From assembly GCA_028697715.1 (NCBI GenBank), contig JAQVDS010000002.1, forward strand, positions 1 to 64,000: DNA of 64,000 nucleotides, given 5' to 3'. The position numbers and the translations under genes were made by a program. The notes under the pieces were generated by a model. That model saw only the letters and a program-made list of their open reading frames with translations. It was not told the origin of the DNA and searched no databases. This document shows, in pieces, positions 1 to 6,986 of the stretch; the stretch's first letter is position 1, and each line of letters starts with the position of its first letter. Origin of the DNA: Acidithiobacillus sp. GTDB lineage: Bacteria; Pseudomonadota; Gammaproteobacteria; Acidithiobacillales; Acidithiobacillaceae.

Positions 1-88
1 ATATTTTATTATTTAATATATATGAAAGAGAAAACATATCATGACATTTACTGACAATTATTTTCATGAACGGCTGACTGGCTTACGA

Positions 89-117
89 CATGACATAAAC
101 ATGACATTGTCATGACA
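89..117. promoter_or_regulatory. Phased CATGACA repeats, candidate activator-binding site
   Basis: CATGACA occurs at 89, 100 and 111, exactly 11 bp apart, so all three copies face the same side of the helix. The 102-112 segment reads TGACA-T-TGTCA and 108-117 is the perfect palindrome TGTCATGACA. Further TGACA half-sites lie at 42 and 52. The cluster is about 140-170 bp upstream of the predicted transcription start, the usual distance for an enhancer bound by a sigma-54 activator. The binding protein is unknown. Confidence 0.55.
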
Positions 118-177
118 GTGCGCAGCGAGCCTCTCGACAAATAAGTGGCGCATGGACGTCATTCAGCACATTTTTTC

Positions 178-190
178 AATCAATCAGATA
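178..190 (+). promoter_or_regulatory. Possible IHF-binding site
   Basis: The bases AATCAATCAGATA match the IHF consensus WATCAANNNNTTR except for one base of the final triplet. The site lies in AT-rich DNA between the phased repeats and the -24/-12 element, where IHF commonly bends sigma-54 promoters. The match is short, so this is only suggestive. Confidence 0.3.
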
Positions 191-232
191 GATAAAATAA
201 AATCATAATTACTATATATTCTAACTTTTATA

Positions 233-247
233 TGGCATAAGAACTGC
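233..247 (+). promoter_or_regulatory. Sigma-54 type -24/-12 promoter of the sulfur cassette
   Basis: The sequence TGGCAT-N5-CTGC has the GG (234-235) and GC (246-247) dinucleotides separated by exactly 10 bases, as the sigma-54 consensus requires. It gives a predicted start near 258 and a leader of about 25 nt before the ATG at 284, which is preceded by an AGGAG ribosome site. The rpoN gene is in the same window. Other positions differ from the consensus, so the call rests on the spacing, the invariant dinucleotides and the upstream repeats. Confidence 0.55.
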
Positions 248-283
248 TGTGCATACTCTATCAACTCAAAAACAGGAGTTTTT

Positions 284-670
284 ATGGCGGGAATATTCAT
301 TATTTGTCTCAACGGGGATCGGGAACATCTGCAGTTTGCGGCCATGGCGGCATCGGTGGCAGCGGTTACCGGTATCGATGTCCAGGTGTTTTTATCCATG
401 AATGCCTTTCCCCACTTTATCAAGGGGCATAGTAAAGAAGCGCCTGCTTCCGGCGTGGTGGGCAAGAAAATGGAGGAACACAAGGTTCCAGAATTTTTTA
501 CGATTTTTGAACAAGCCGTAGAGCTGGGCGATGCCAAGATCTGGGCCTGCTCCATGGCCATGGACGTCATGGCGGTTACGGAAGAAGACCTGGAACCCAT
601 TGTCGCAGGCGCCATGGGGCTGACCAAGTTTTTCAGTGACGCCGAAGGGGCACAAATTCTGACCTTCTGA
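284..670 (+). CDS. DsrE/DsrF-like sulfur-carrier protein
   Basis: The 128-residue protein matches the DsrE-like fold (DsrE2 type without membrane helices). It has a beta-strand start with Cys8, an alpha/beta core, and the signature ACSMAMDVM with Cys89, which is the expected persulfide-carrying cysteine. Such proteins pass sulfane sulfur between partners such as TusA and Hdr-like or Dsr enzymes in the cytoplasm. It is the first gene of a cassette with tusA and an SQR-like flavoprotein. The start is the first ATG after AGGAG. The family call is firm; the partner and direction of transfer are inferred. Confidence 0.85.
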   Translation: MAGIFIICLNGDREHLQFAAMAASVAAVTGIDVQVFLSMNAFPHFIKGHSKEAPASGVVGKKMEEHKVPEFFTIFEQAVELGDAKIWACSMAMDVMAVTEEDLEPIVAGAMGLTKFFSDAEGAQILTF

Positions 671-736
671 GGCGTAATCACAATAGGATCGGGTCCATCC
701 CGGTCCAGCGGAGACGAGAGAGTAAGGAGAAAACCA

Positions 737-967
737 ATGGCAGAACGTACAGTGGATGCACGCGGCAGCTTTTGTCCGGGGCCGCTCATGGAGCTCATCA
801 GCAATATGAAGAGCATGCAGGTAGGGGACACCCTCGAGCTGCTCTCCACCGATGCAGGATCCGCCAAGGACGTGCCCGAATGGGTACACAAGGTCGGTCA
901 TGAAATGGTGGATACCAATCAGGATAGTGAAGGAACCTTCCACATCAAGGTTCGTAAAGCCAAGTAA
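737..967 (+). CDS. tusA: TusA-family sulfur carrier
   Basis: This 76-residue protein has the CPGP form of the TusA CPxP motif at residues 13-16, with Cys13 as the persulfide carrier. The length is typical of TusA/SirA proteins. It lies 66 nt after the DsrE-like gene with its own AAGGAG site. In sulfur oxidisers TusA-DsrE pairs move sulfane sulfur toward the Hdr-like or Dsr systems rather than only toward tRNA thiolation. That role is inferred here from the neighbours. Confidence 0.9.
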   Translation: MAERTVDARGSFCPGPLMELISNMKSMQVGDTLELLSTDAGSAKDVPEWVHKVGHEMVDTNQDSEGTFHIKVRKAK

Positions 968-993
968 CGCACTAACGCAAAAGGAGTGACATC

Positions 994-2133
994 ATGAGAA
1001 TTCTAGTCGTAGGCGGTGGTATGGGGGGAACCATTTTTGCCAATCATCTGGCACGGCGGATCCATCACGAGATGAAAACCGGCAAGGCGCGCATCACTAT
1101 GCTCTCGGCAAGCCATGAACATGTGTACCAACCGGGCTGGCTCTATGTGGCGATGGGGCGCGCCACTCCCGACGAACTGGTGCGAGAGCAGGAGAGCCTG
1201 CTGGAGCCCGGAATCGAGTTTCATGTCGATCCCGTCGAAGAATTTCATCTCGCGCAGAATCATGTGAAGTGCAAGAGTGGCAAGGTGCATGAGTATGACC
1301 TGATCGTGATTTCCACCGGATCGCGGGCCATGCCGGAGAATATTCCTGGCCTCAAGGAAAATTCGGTGAATTGCTACACCGCAGAAAACGCTGTGGAGTA
1401 TTACAAGCAGCTTTCGGAATTCAAGGGTGGGCGCATCGTTATCACCGTGGGTCTGCCGCACAAATGCCCGATGATTCCGCTGGAAGTCACCTTTGCCATG
1501 TACGACTTCATCAAGGATCGGGGTCTGCTCGACAAGACCGAATTCTACTACACCTACCCCATCGGCCGGGTGCATAGCCTGGAAAATGTGGCCAAGTGGG
1601 CGGCACCGGAGTTTGACGCCAAGGGCATCAAGTACGAGACCTTGTTCAACATGAAAGAGGTGGACGGCAAGAATGCCAAGGTCCTCAGCGAAGAGGGCAG
1701 CGAAGTGGCCTATGACCTGCTGGTGGCGGTACCGCCGCACAAGGGTCAGGAAGTCATCGAGAAGAATGGTTTGGGGGAGAACGGCTGGATTCCCACCAAC
1801 CGGCATTCCCTGCACATGGAAGGTGAGCACGGCAAAAATGTGATCGTCCTCGGCGACACCACCAATCTGCCCATCTCCAAGGCGGGATCGACGGCCCACT
1901 TCGAGGCGGAAACCGCGGCAGAAAATGTGGCGGCAGTAGTCAAGATGGGACGCCCGGTGAAGAGCTACGACGGCAAGGTCTTCTGCTTTATCGAGGCCGG
2001 CAAGGACCGCGCCACCTATGCCATGTTCGACTATCAGAACCCGCCACAGCCCAAGGCCCCCACCGGCTCGGTGCATGCCTTCAAGATGGCATACAACAAG
2101 CTCTACTGGGCGACCGCGCGCGGCCTGCTCTGA
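994..2133 (+). CDS. Sulfide:quinone oxidoreductase-like flavoprotein
   Basis: The 379-residue protein is an FAD/NAD-fold oxidoreductase. The dinucleotide motif GGGMGG is at 7-12 and the second FAD motif VIVLGDTTNLP near 283-293. Cys127, Cys158 (in KCPMIP) and Cys331 (in FCFIEAG) fall where SQR enzymes carry their three redox cysteines, and a fourth cysteine is at 93. SQR oxidises sulfide to zero-valent sulfur and reduces membrane quinone. I see no C-terminal transmembrane helix, so membrane binding would be peripheral. It is shorter than classical SQR (about 430), so a different sulfur substrate or a route through the neighbouring carriers is possible. Confidence 0.82.
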   Translation: MRILVVGGGMGGTIFANHLARRIHHEMKTGKARITMLSASHEHVYQPGWLYVAMGRATPDELVREQESLLEPGIEFHVDPVEEFHLAQNHVKCKSGKVHEYDLIVISTGSRAMPENIPGLKENSVNCYTAENAVEYYKQLSEFKGGRIVITVGLPHKCPMIPLEVTFAMYDFIKDRGLLDKTEFYYTYPIGRVHSLENVAKWAAPEFDAKGIKYETLFNMKEVDGKNAKVLSEEGSEVAYDLLVAVPPHKGQEVIEKNGLGENGWIPTNRHSLHMEGEHGKNVIVLGDTTNLPISKAGSTAHFEAETAAENVAAVVKMGRPVKSYDGKVFCFIEAGKDRATYAMFDYQNPPQPKAPTGSVHAFKMAYNKLYWATARGLL

Positions 2134-2144
2134 GGAGGTGACCT

Positions 2145-2948
2145 ATGGCAGCCGTACTCGACAGTAGTCAAGAAGACGAATTGCAGCAGGCGCAGTCGGC
2201 TTTGCTGCACTTGGTCCACAACGGTGATTTGGAGCGCATCGTGCATCTGGCCCGCCTCATGGGGGCTGCCGCCGACTCCATGTCCGACGAGATGGTGGGA
2301 CGGATGGCGGAAATCGCCACCGGCGGCCTGGACCTGGTGGACCGGGTGGAGCGCGCCGATCTGACGCGGGCCTTACCCGCCATTTCTGCTCTGGTGCACA
2401 ACGGCGATCTGGACCGCATCGTGCACCTGGCGCGATTGGTAGGTGCCGCCAGCGATTCGATGAGTGATGAGATGGTGGGTCGCCTGGCGGAAATCGCCAC
2501 CGGCGGCCTGGACCTGCTCGACCGTGTGGAGCGGGCGGATTTGGCCAAGGCCCTGCCGGCCATCTCTGCCCTGGTGCACAACGGTGATCTCGACCGCATC
2601 GTGCAGATCGCGCGGACGCTGGGTGCCATGGGCGATTCCATGAGCGACGAGATGGTCACCCGTCTTGCCACTCTGGCCACCGATGCCATGTGCCTGCTGG
2701 ATCGGGCCGTGCGTACTGGGGTGATGGATCGGGTGTTGCGGGTGGTCGAACAGATGGATGCGCAGCACATCCTTACCGACTTTCTCAGTTGCCTGGCAGG
2801 CGCCACCGAGGAAGCGGCCAAGGAGCCCGCCCCCAAGGGCGGCCTGTTCGGGCTTCTGGATATCATGAAAAAGCCCGAGACCCAAGAAACCATCCAGTTC
2901 CTCATGTTGGTCGGCAAGCATTTCCGCTCCTGCCGGCTCAAACACTAA
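2145..2948 (+). CDS. DUF1641-type helical repeat protein
   Basis: The 267-residue protein contains three units of exactly 60 residues, beginning at residues 23, 83 and 143, each with LVHNGDL near its start and DSMSDEMV in the middle. A more divergent C-terminal part follows. This matches the DUF1641 family, which is often encoded next to SQR-like or formate dehydrogenase-like flavoproteins. No catalytic motif, signal or membrane segment is visible. It starts 11 nt after the SQR-like stop with a GGAGG site, so the two are probably co-translated. A scaffold or membrane-docking role for the flavoprotein is a guess. Confidence 0.72.
   Translation: MAAVLDSSQEDELQQAQSALLHLVHNGDLERIVHLARLMGAAADSMSDEMVGRMAEIATGGLDLVDRVERADLTRALPAISALVHNGDLDRIVHLARLVGAASDSMSDEMVGRLAEIATGGLDLLDRVERADLAKALPAISALVHNGDLDRIVQIARTLGAMGDSMSDEMVTRLATLATDAMCLLDRAVRTGVMDRVLRVVEQMDAQHILTDFLSCLAGATEEAAKEPAPKGGLFGLLDIMKKPETQETIQFLMLVGKHFRSCRLKH
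2211..2750 (+). repeat. Three in-frame 180-bp tandem units inside the DUF1641 gene
   Basis: Units begin at 2211, 2391 and 2571. The first two are nearly identical over the LVHNGD to ALPAISA span, and the third diverges in its second half. The period is a multiple of three and codes for a 60-residue module, so this is domain duplication rather than a non-coding repeat. Confidence 0.9.
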
Positions 2949-2958
2949 CGTTTCACTC

Positions 2959-2992
2959 GCCCCGCTTGAGGCTCCAGTACGGGGCCTTTTTT
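2959..2992 (+). terminator. Intrinsic terminator after the sulfur cassette
   Basis: GCCCCG at 2959-2964 pairs with CGGGGC at 2980-2985 across a 15-nt loop and is followed by a run of T from 2987. It lies 11 nt after the DUF1641 stop codon and overlaps the end of the converging def gene. No T run lies on the opposite side, so it should act only on the + strand cassette. Confidence 0.8.
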
Positions 2993-3500
2993 ATTTCTTT
3001 TTCTGGTAGTTCTTGCGCCGAAAGAGATCGGTCTTGCGGGATACCAGGCGGTCTAAAAACAAGAGGCCATCGAGGTGGTCCATCTCGTGCTGCACCGCGC
3101 GGGCCTCGAAGCCCTCGCACTCGTAGACCCGATCCCGTCCATCGGGATCCTGCGCCTGCACCTGAATTCGCTCGGCTCGAATGACATTGCCGGTAAAATC
3201 CGGCACTGACATACAACCTTCGCGGCCCACCGCCATCCCCTCCCAGGCCACCAGCTCTGGGTTGATAAGGACCATCAGGCCATGGCAGTCCTCACCCAGT
3301 TTAGGGCGTACATCGACAATGACGATGCGCTGCAGGCGATCCACCTGGGGTGCGGCAATCCCCACTCCGCCAGGGCCCGCGTACATGGTTTCGGTAAGGT
3401 CCGCAACGAAAGTGCGCAACTCGTCGTCAAATTCCGCCACCGGCTCCGATGGACGTGCCAGACGCGGGTCAGGATAGGTGAGGATGGGCAGTACAGCCAT
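2991..3500 (-). CDS. def: Peptide deformylase
   Basis: Def removes the N-formyl group from nascent proteins using a bound Fe2+ or similar metal. The 169-residue protein has motif 1 GVGIAAPQ (45-52), motif 2 EGCMS with metal ligand Cys96, and motif 3 QHEMDH with His138, Glu139 and His142. It is the last gene of the - strand operon. Its ATG overlaps the stop of the ACT-domain gene in a TGATG arrangement. Def is usually beside fmt; here it ends a methionine-salvage operon. Confidence 0.96.
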   Translation of the reverse strand: MAVLPILTYPDPRLARPSEPVAEFDDELRTFVADLTETMYAGPGGVGIAAPQVDRLQRIVIVDVRPKLGEDCHGLMVLINPELVAWEGMAVGREGCMSVPDFTGNVIRAERIQVQAQDPDGRDRVYECEGFEARAVQHEMDHLDGLLFLDRLVSRKTDLFRRKNYQKKK

Positions 3501-4021
3501 CAGAGCAGCGCCGTATCGATAGCGTGGACACTGATTTCGACCCCCTGCTCCACTTTCAGCGGTTCCAGGGTCTGGCGCACCTGCTCCAGACCTTGCGGAG
3601 CCGACCCCTGGATGATCATGACGTAAATCGGTCGCTCCGGGTTGCCCGATTTCTCGCTTTCCAGATCGATAATGTTAAAGCCGATCTTCGCCAGGGCCTC
3701 GGTCACCCCGGCAACGATGCCCGGATGATCGGCACCATATACCGTCACCCGGACGTTGGCGACGTCCTCCTGCGCGGGTACGCTGGAGATCGGATCGAGG
3801 TGCACGCGCAGATTCAGACGCTTCACCGCCGGGTCGAGAGCTGCCTCCACCGCACCGAAATCGCGGCTGTAATCGATCACCTGCATGATGGTGAAGTAAC
3901 CACCCAAGCGCATCATGGAGGCATCACCAATGGCACAGTCGGCGGCGTAGAGGGCCTGGGTGACGGCAGCGACGATTCCCGGTCGATCTTCTCCGATGAC
4001 CGTCAGTAGGGCTTGACTCAT
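3500..4021 (-). CDS. ACT-domain regulatory protein, GcvR-like
   Basis: The 173-residue protein consists of two ACT modules, roughly residues 3-80 and 88-170. Each starts with a ligand-loop pattern (EDRPGIVAAVT and ADHPGIVAGVT). This is the architecture of GcvR, the glycine-cleavage repressor accessory protein. The ATG at 4021 is chosen because GGGAGGAG precedes it and it overlaps the mtnB stop as ATGA; an ATG further upstream lies inside mtnB without support. The ligand is unknown. In this operon methionine or a salvage intermediate is a reasonable candidate. Confidence 0.75.
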   Translation of the reverse strand: MSQALLTVIGEDRPGIVAAVTQALYAADCAIGDASMMRLGGYFTIMQVIDYSRDFGAVEAALDPAVKRLNLRVHLDPISSVPAQEDVANVRVTVYGADHPGIVAGVTEALAKIGFNIIDLESEKSGNPERPIYVMIIQGSAPQGLEQVRQTLEPLKVEQGVEISVHAIDTALL

Positions 4022-4641
4022 GACTCTCCTCCCAGGCCGTGTAAACGGGCTAATGATAGATACCGAAAACAATATTCGAAAAGTTCCAGATGATGCCGGG
4101 CGGCGTCAAAATCCCTGCCCCAGGCGGTCATGCCGTGCTGGTGGATCAGGGCCCCGGGCAGGCGCGGCAGGCGCTGGAGAAATGCGGCATCCATGTCGGC
4201 AGCAATCTGCGCCACCTCGACATGGTTGGCAAAGACCGGAAGATCGACCGCGGGTTCGGCCTCGGGAATTCCGAGCCCCTTGAGCATCTCCAGTGGCGGC
4301 AGGCGCAACTGGCCCGCCTTGGCGAAATGCCCACAGAGATTGGCCTCCACCGAGTGCACATGAAAGATCACCCGCGCCTCGGGAAAATGCCGATAGATGA
4401 CCTGATGGATGCTGGTTTCCGCCGAAGGACGCCGCCCCGCCGTCGCTTCCTGCACATCTCCTGCCAGATCGACGGCAACGAAGTCTTCCTCGCTGAGGGC
4501 ATCCTTGGGCCGGCCACTGGCGGTGATCCAGAAGCTGTCAGCATCGCACCGAGCCGAAAGATTGCCTGCCGTCCCCAGCATCCAGCCGCGTTGGTAGAAA
4601 TCGCGCGCCGCCGCCGCCAGTTTCGCGCGTGGATCCGTCAT
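4018..4641 (-). CDS. mtnB: Methylthioribulose-1-phosphate dehydratase
   Basis: MtnB converts 5-methylthioribulose-1-phosphate to 2,3-diketo-5-methylthiopentyl-1-phosphate. The 207-residue protein has the class II aldolase/adducin fold. Glycine-rich TAGNLSAR is near 24-31, Glu75 is present, and zinc ligands lie at His94 and His96 (HVH) and in HQHG (167-170). The gene overlaps mtnX and the ACT gene by 4 bp each. Its neighbours encode the next steps of methionine salvage, which separates it from fuculose-phosphate aldolases of the same fold. Confidence 0.92.
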   Translation of the reverse strand: MTDPRAKLAAAARDFYQRGWMLGTAGNLSARCDADSFWITASGRPKDALSEEDFVAVDLAGDVQEATAGRRPSAETSIHQVIYRHFPEARVIFHVHSVEANLCGHFAKAGQLRLPPLEMLKGLGIPEAEPAVDLPVFANHVEVAQIAADMDAAFLQRLPRLPGALIHQHGMTAWGRDFDAARHHLELFEYCFRYLSLARLHGLGGES

Positions 4642-5270
4642 CGATGCTTCTCCAGGGCAGTCAGGACATCGTGAAAATCGTCAAAGGGCGTGAAGGCTCG
4701 ATTCTCGGCACGCAGGTAGTCCTGCAAGCCGTTCCGGGCAAAGACCCGTGGGCACTCTCTGGCCAGGCGCAGGTCGGTCACCGAGTCGCCGATGCAGATG
4801 GCCGCCGCGGGCTGATATTGGGCATAGATGGCCCGCTTGACCACCAGCTCCTCGTCATCTTCCCAAGGCGAAAAGACCCGCAGGGTGGGGCCGGCGAGGT
4901 CCACTTCGAGACCGTGGATGGCCCGGATCTGCCCGCGCAATGGTGCCAGCACGAGTTCGGCCATGCGTGTGAAGCCCCCCGTCACCACCAGCAGCTCCCA
5001 GCCCAGGCCCGGCAGGGCGGCGAGAAACTCCTCGAAACCCGCGCGTAGATGACTCTTGTCGAGAACGAAGCTTTCCATCTCCGGCCATTTTTGACTGGGG
5101 ATGGTCGAGAGGATCTCGGTGAGCCCTTGGCGCAGGGATTTGCGCAGGGCGAGAATCTCGGGCAGGACGCGCGCCGAGATTTCCGGTGCAAACGACCGCA
5201 TCAGGTCGCGAAAGATTTCCTCCACCAGGATCGTGCCGTCAAAATCGCAGAAGATCAGGCGCTCAGCCAT
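4638..5270 (-). CDS. mtnX: MtnX-like HAD phosphatase of methionine salvage
   Basis: The 210-residue protein is a haloacid dehalogenase phosphatase with DFDGT (Asp9, Asp11), VVTGG near 95-99 and GDSVTD at 161-166. In MtnW/MtnX pathways this enzyme dephosphorylates 2-hydroxy-3-keto-5-methylthiopentenyl-1-phosphate to acireductone. The ATG at 5270 is chosen because GGGGGA lies 7 nt upstream and it overlaps the stop of the RuBisCO-like gene. The reading frame runs further upstream without a better start. Close linkage to mtnW supports the specific role. Confidence 0.9.
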   Translation of the reverse strand: MAERLIFCDFDGTILVEEIFRDLMRSFAPEISARVLPEILALRKSLRQGLTEILSTIPSQKWPEMESFVLDKSHLRAGFEEFLAALPGLGWELLVVTGGFTRMAELVLAPLRGQIRAIHGLEVDLAGPTLRVFSPWEDDEELVVKRAIYAQYQPAAAICIGDSVTDLRLARECPRVFARNGLQDYLRAENRAFTPFDDFHDVLTALEKHR

Positions 5271-6444
5271 GTCCATTCCCCCACTTGTCGATAGCAGCGT
5301 GTAAGGGTCCCTCAGGGAGATCTTCCAGAGAGAAGCTCTCTTGCCTCTGATAGCGTTCCCAGGCCTCGAAGAAGGCCAGAACACCGGCAGCCGGCCCTTG
5401 CGGATGGTCCATGATGCCGGTGCCAGCATTGAGAATCACCTCGCTGCCATAGTCGGCGAGGATTTGCGGCAGGATGCCCGGCTGCACCCCAGCCGAGGGC
5501 ACCGCGGCCACGCCGCGCGCACGCAGGGCATCGCGAATGGCGGATTCCTCGGCGGCCGGAAAGGACAGACTGCCATAGTGCGCGGGGTAGAGGACCGCAT
5601 CGGCACCGGCATGGGTCATCAGGGTGCCCAGGGTCAGGGCGTAGGACAGCCCATGCTCCGGCGCCGCGGAAAAGGCCCCGGCGAGGGCCGGGTGGGCAAA
5701 GATCGGCACAGCGATTTCCGGGTCGCTAGCCAGGGCCTCGAGGACCGGATAGCCATAGGCCAAGACATTGAGCAACAGGGCATTGGCGCCCTCGGCGACG
5801 AGCTGGCGGGCGAGGGTTTGCAGTTCCTGGGCATTGCCGGACAGGTTCACCGCGTAGAGCAGATCGCGCCCCAGGCGGTCACGCCGTGCTTCGAGGATGG
5901 GCGCGCAGGCGCGCCAGCGTTCGCGGGTGGGTGCTTCAGCCAGATTGGGCAGGATTTCATCGTCCTTGATGATATCGAGGCCTGCCGGGGCCACCTCGGC
6001 GAGGATGCCGGCATGGTCCTCGGCGCTCAGCCCCAGGGCGGGCTTGAAAATGGCCATAAAGAGCGGACGATCGCTCACCCCCAGACGCGCGCGGATGCCC
6101 GCCATGCCGTAGCGCGCGCGTACTCCGTAGTCTTCCGGCAGGCGCAGGCCGACGACCTTGGCCGTCCCGCCCAGGGAATACTTGCCAAAGATCATGGTCA
6201 GCAGACTGCCGATGCCGCCATCGACGTTGGCGAGGGGAAAGGCAATCGTCGCCTGCTGGCTCCCATCCTGGTTTTCCTGAATCTGCAACACCTCACCCAA
6301 ATGCGCGCGCAGGACATCGTCCCGATACTGGAAACGCGCATCCCAGGAGCCCGCCGTCTGCCCTACGGCAAGGATCTGCGCCTGCTTTTCCGCATCGCTC
6401 CCGACCGGAAAGCGGTAATCGACCTCGATACGCTGGGGATTCAT
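5263..6444 (-). CDS. mtnW: RuBisCO-like protein, diketo-methylthiopentyl-phosphate enolase
   Basis: This 393-residue protein is a form IV RuBisCO homologue. It keeps the carbamylated lysine and metal ligands as KDDE at 160-163, a lysine in FKPALG (Lys134), and HPALAG with His251. The second lysine of the true RuBisCO KPKLG motif is alanine, and the C-terminal phosphate-binding segment reads NAGTGI rather than GGGT. CO2 fixation is therefore not expected. Enolisation of 2,3-diketo-5-methylthiopentyl-1-phosphate fits the residues, and the flanking mtnD, mtnX and mtnB give the steps on either side. It overlaps both neighbours by a few bases. Confidence 0.92.
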   Translation of the reverse strand: MNPQRIEVDYRFPVGSDAEKQAQILAVGQTAGSWDARFQYRDDVLRAHLGEVLQIQENQDGSQQATIAFPLANVDGGIGSLLTMIFGKYSLGGTAKVVGLRLPEDYGVRARYGMAGIRARLGVSDRPLFMAIFKPALGLSAEDHAGILAEVAPAGLDIIKDDEILPNLAEAPTRERWRACAPILEARRDRLGRDLLYAVNLSGNAQELQTLARQLVAEGANALLLNVLAYGYPVLEALASDPEIAVPIFAHPALAGAFSAAPEHGLSYALTLGTLMTHAGADAVLYPAHYGSLSFPAAEESAIRDALRARGVAAVPSAGVQPGILPQILADYGSEVILNAGTGIMDHPQGPAAGVLAFFEAWERYQRQESFSLEDLPEGPLHAAIDKWGNGHG

Positions 6445-6986
6445 GGACGGGGAAATTCCTGCATGCTCCGCTCCTGATAGAGCGGCACCCAGCCGCCGCG
6501 CGCACTGAAGTAACGCACCGCCTTGATGCGCTGCAGTCCGTTGAGGCGGAACCAGTGTTCCACACCCGCGGGGATGTCGATGTAGTCACCGGCGCTGACC
6601 GTCACTTCCAGCTGTCTGCCGTCGGGCAGAACGAAGCCGAAGACCCCTTCGCCATCGACGATGTAACGGACCTCTTCGTCCTCGTGGATGTGGATGCGGC
6701 AAAACTTGGCATCGAGTTCCGCGAGCAGGGGGTGCTGGGGGTAGAGAACCACCAGATCACGGTCCTGATATCCGCGCTCACGTTGCAGTTCCTGGAAGAC
6801 GCCATCGAGGGCGGACAACAGCCGCTCCTGCTCGCTGGCATCGAGCTGCGCGGGCGCGAGCCACGGTGCCGCGACGCGCGCCACGGGATATGCACGCAGA
6901 CGCACGCCCAGAGACGCGAGCTGCGCCGCAAGCTGTGCGCCGTCCGTGGACGACTCCGCAGCATTTCCCCATTGCCAGGATTTCAT
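6441..6986 (-). CDS. mtnD: Acireductone dioxygenase
   Basis: The 181-residue cupin has all four metal ligands of acireductone dioxygenase: His99, His101 and Glu105 in HIHEDEE, and His144 in GVEHWF. With Fe2+ it cleaves acireductone to 2-keto-4-methylthiobutyrate and formate, the last oxidative step before transamination to methionine. The gene overlaps pgeF upstream and the RuBisCO-like gene downstream by 4 bp each, so it is firmly in the salvage operon. Confidence 0.95.
   Translation of the reverse strand: MKSWQWGNAAESSTDGAQLAAQLASLGVRLRAYPVARVAAPWLAPAQLDASEQERLLSALDGVFQELQRERGYQDRDLVVLYPQHPLLAELDAKFCRIHIHEDEEVRYIVDGEGVFGFVLPDGRQLEVTVSAGDYIDIPAGVEHWFRLNGLQRIKAVRYFSARGGWVPLYQERSMQEFPRP

Larger units (their letters stand above)
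1..283. other. AT-rich leader with no gene
   Basis: I see no convincing coding sequence here. The stretch is much richer in A and T than the rest of the window. It holds the regulatory elements listed separately: CATGACA repeats, a possible IHF site and a sigma-54 type promoter. The gene that lies to the left is outside the window, so part of this DNA may also serve a divergent or upstream gene. Confidence 0.7.

Noticed and set aside
2211-2750. Tandem repeats considered as a CRISPR or minisatellite
   Set aside because: The period is 180 bp, in frame and inside a coding gene, so it is a protein-domain repeat.
4021-4072. Upstream ATG for the ACT-domain gene
   Set aside because: It would add 17 residues inside mtnB without a ribosome site, while ATG 4021 has one and the usual ATGA overlap.
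5341-6477. Open frame of 378 codons on the + strand opposite the RuBisCO-like gene
   Set aside because: It is antisense to a clear RuBisCO-like gene and its translation has no recognisable domain.
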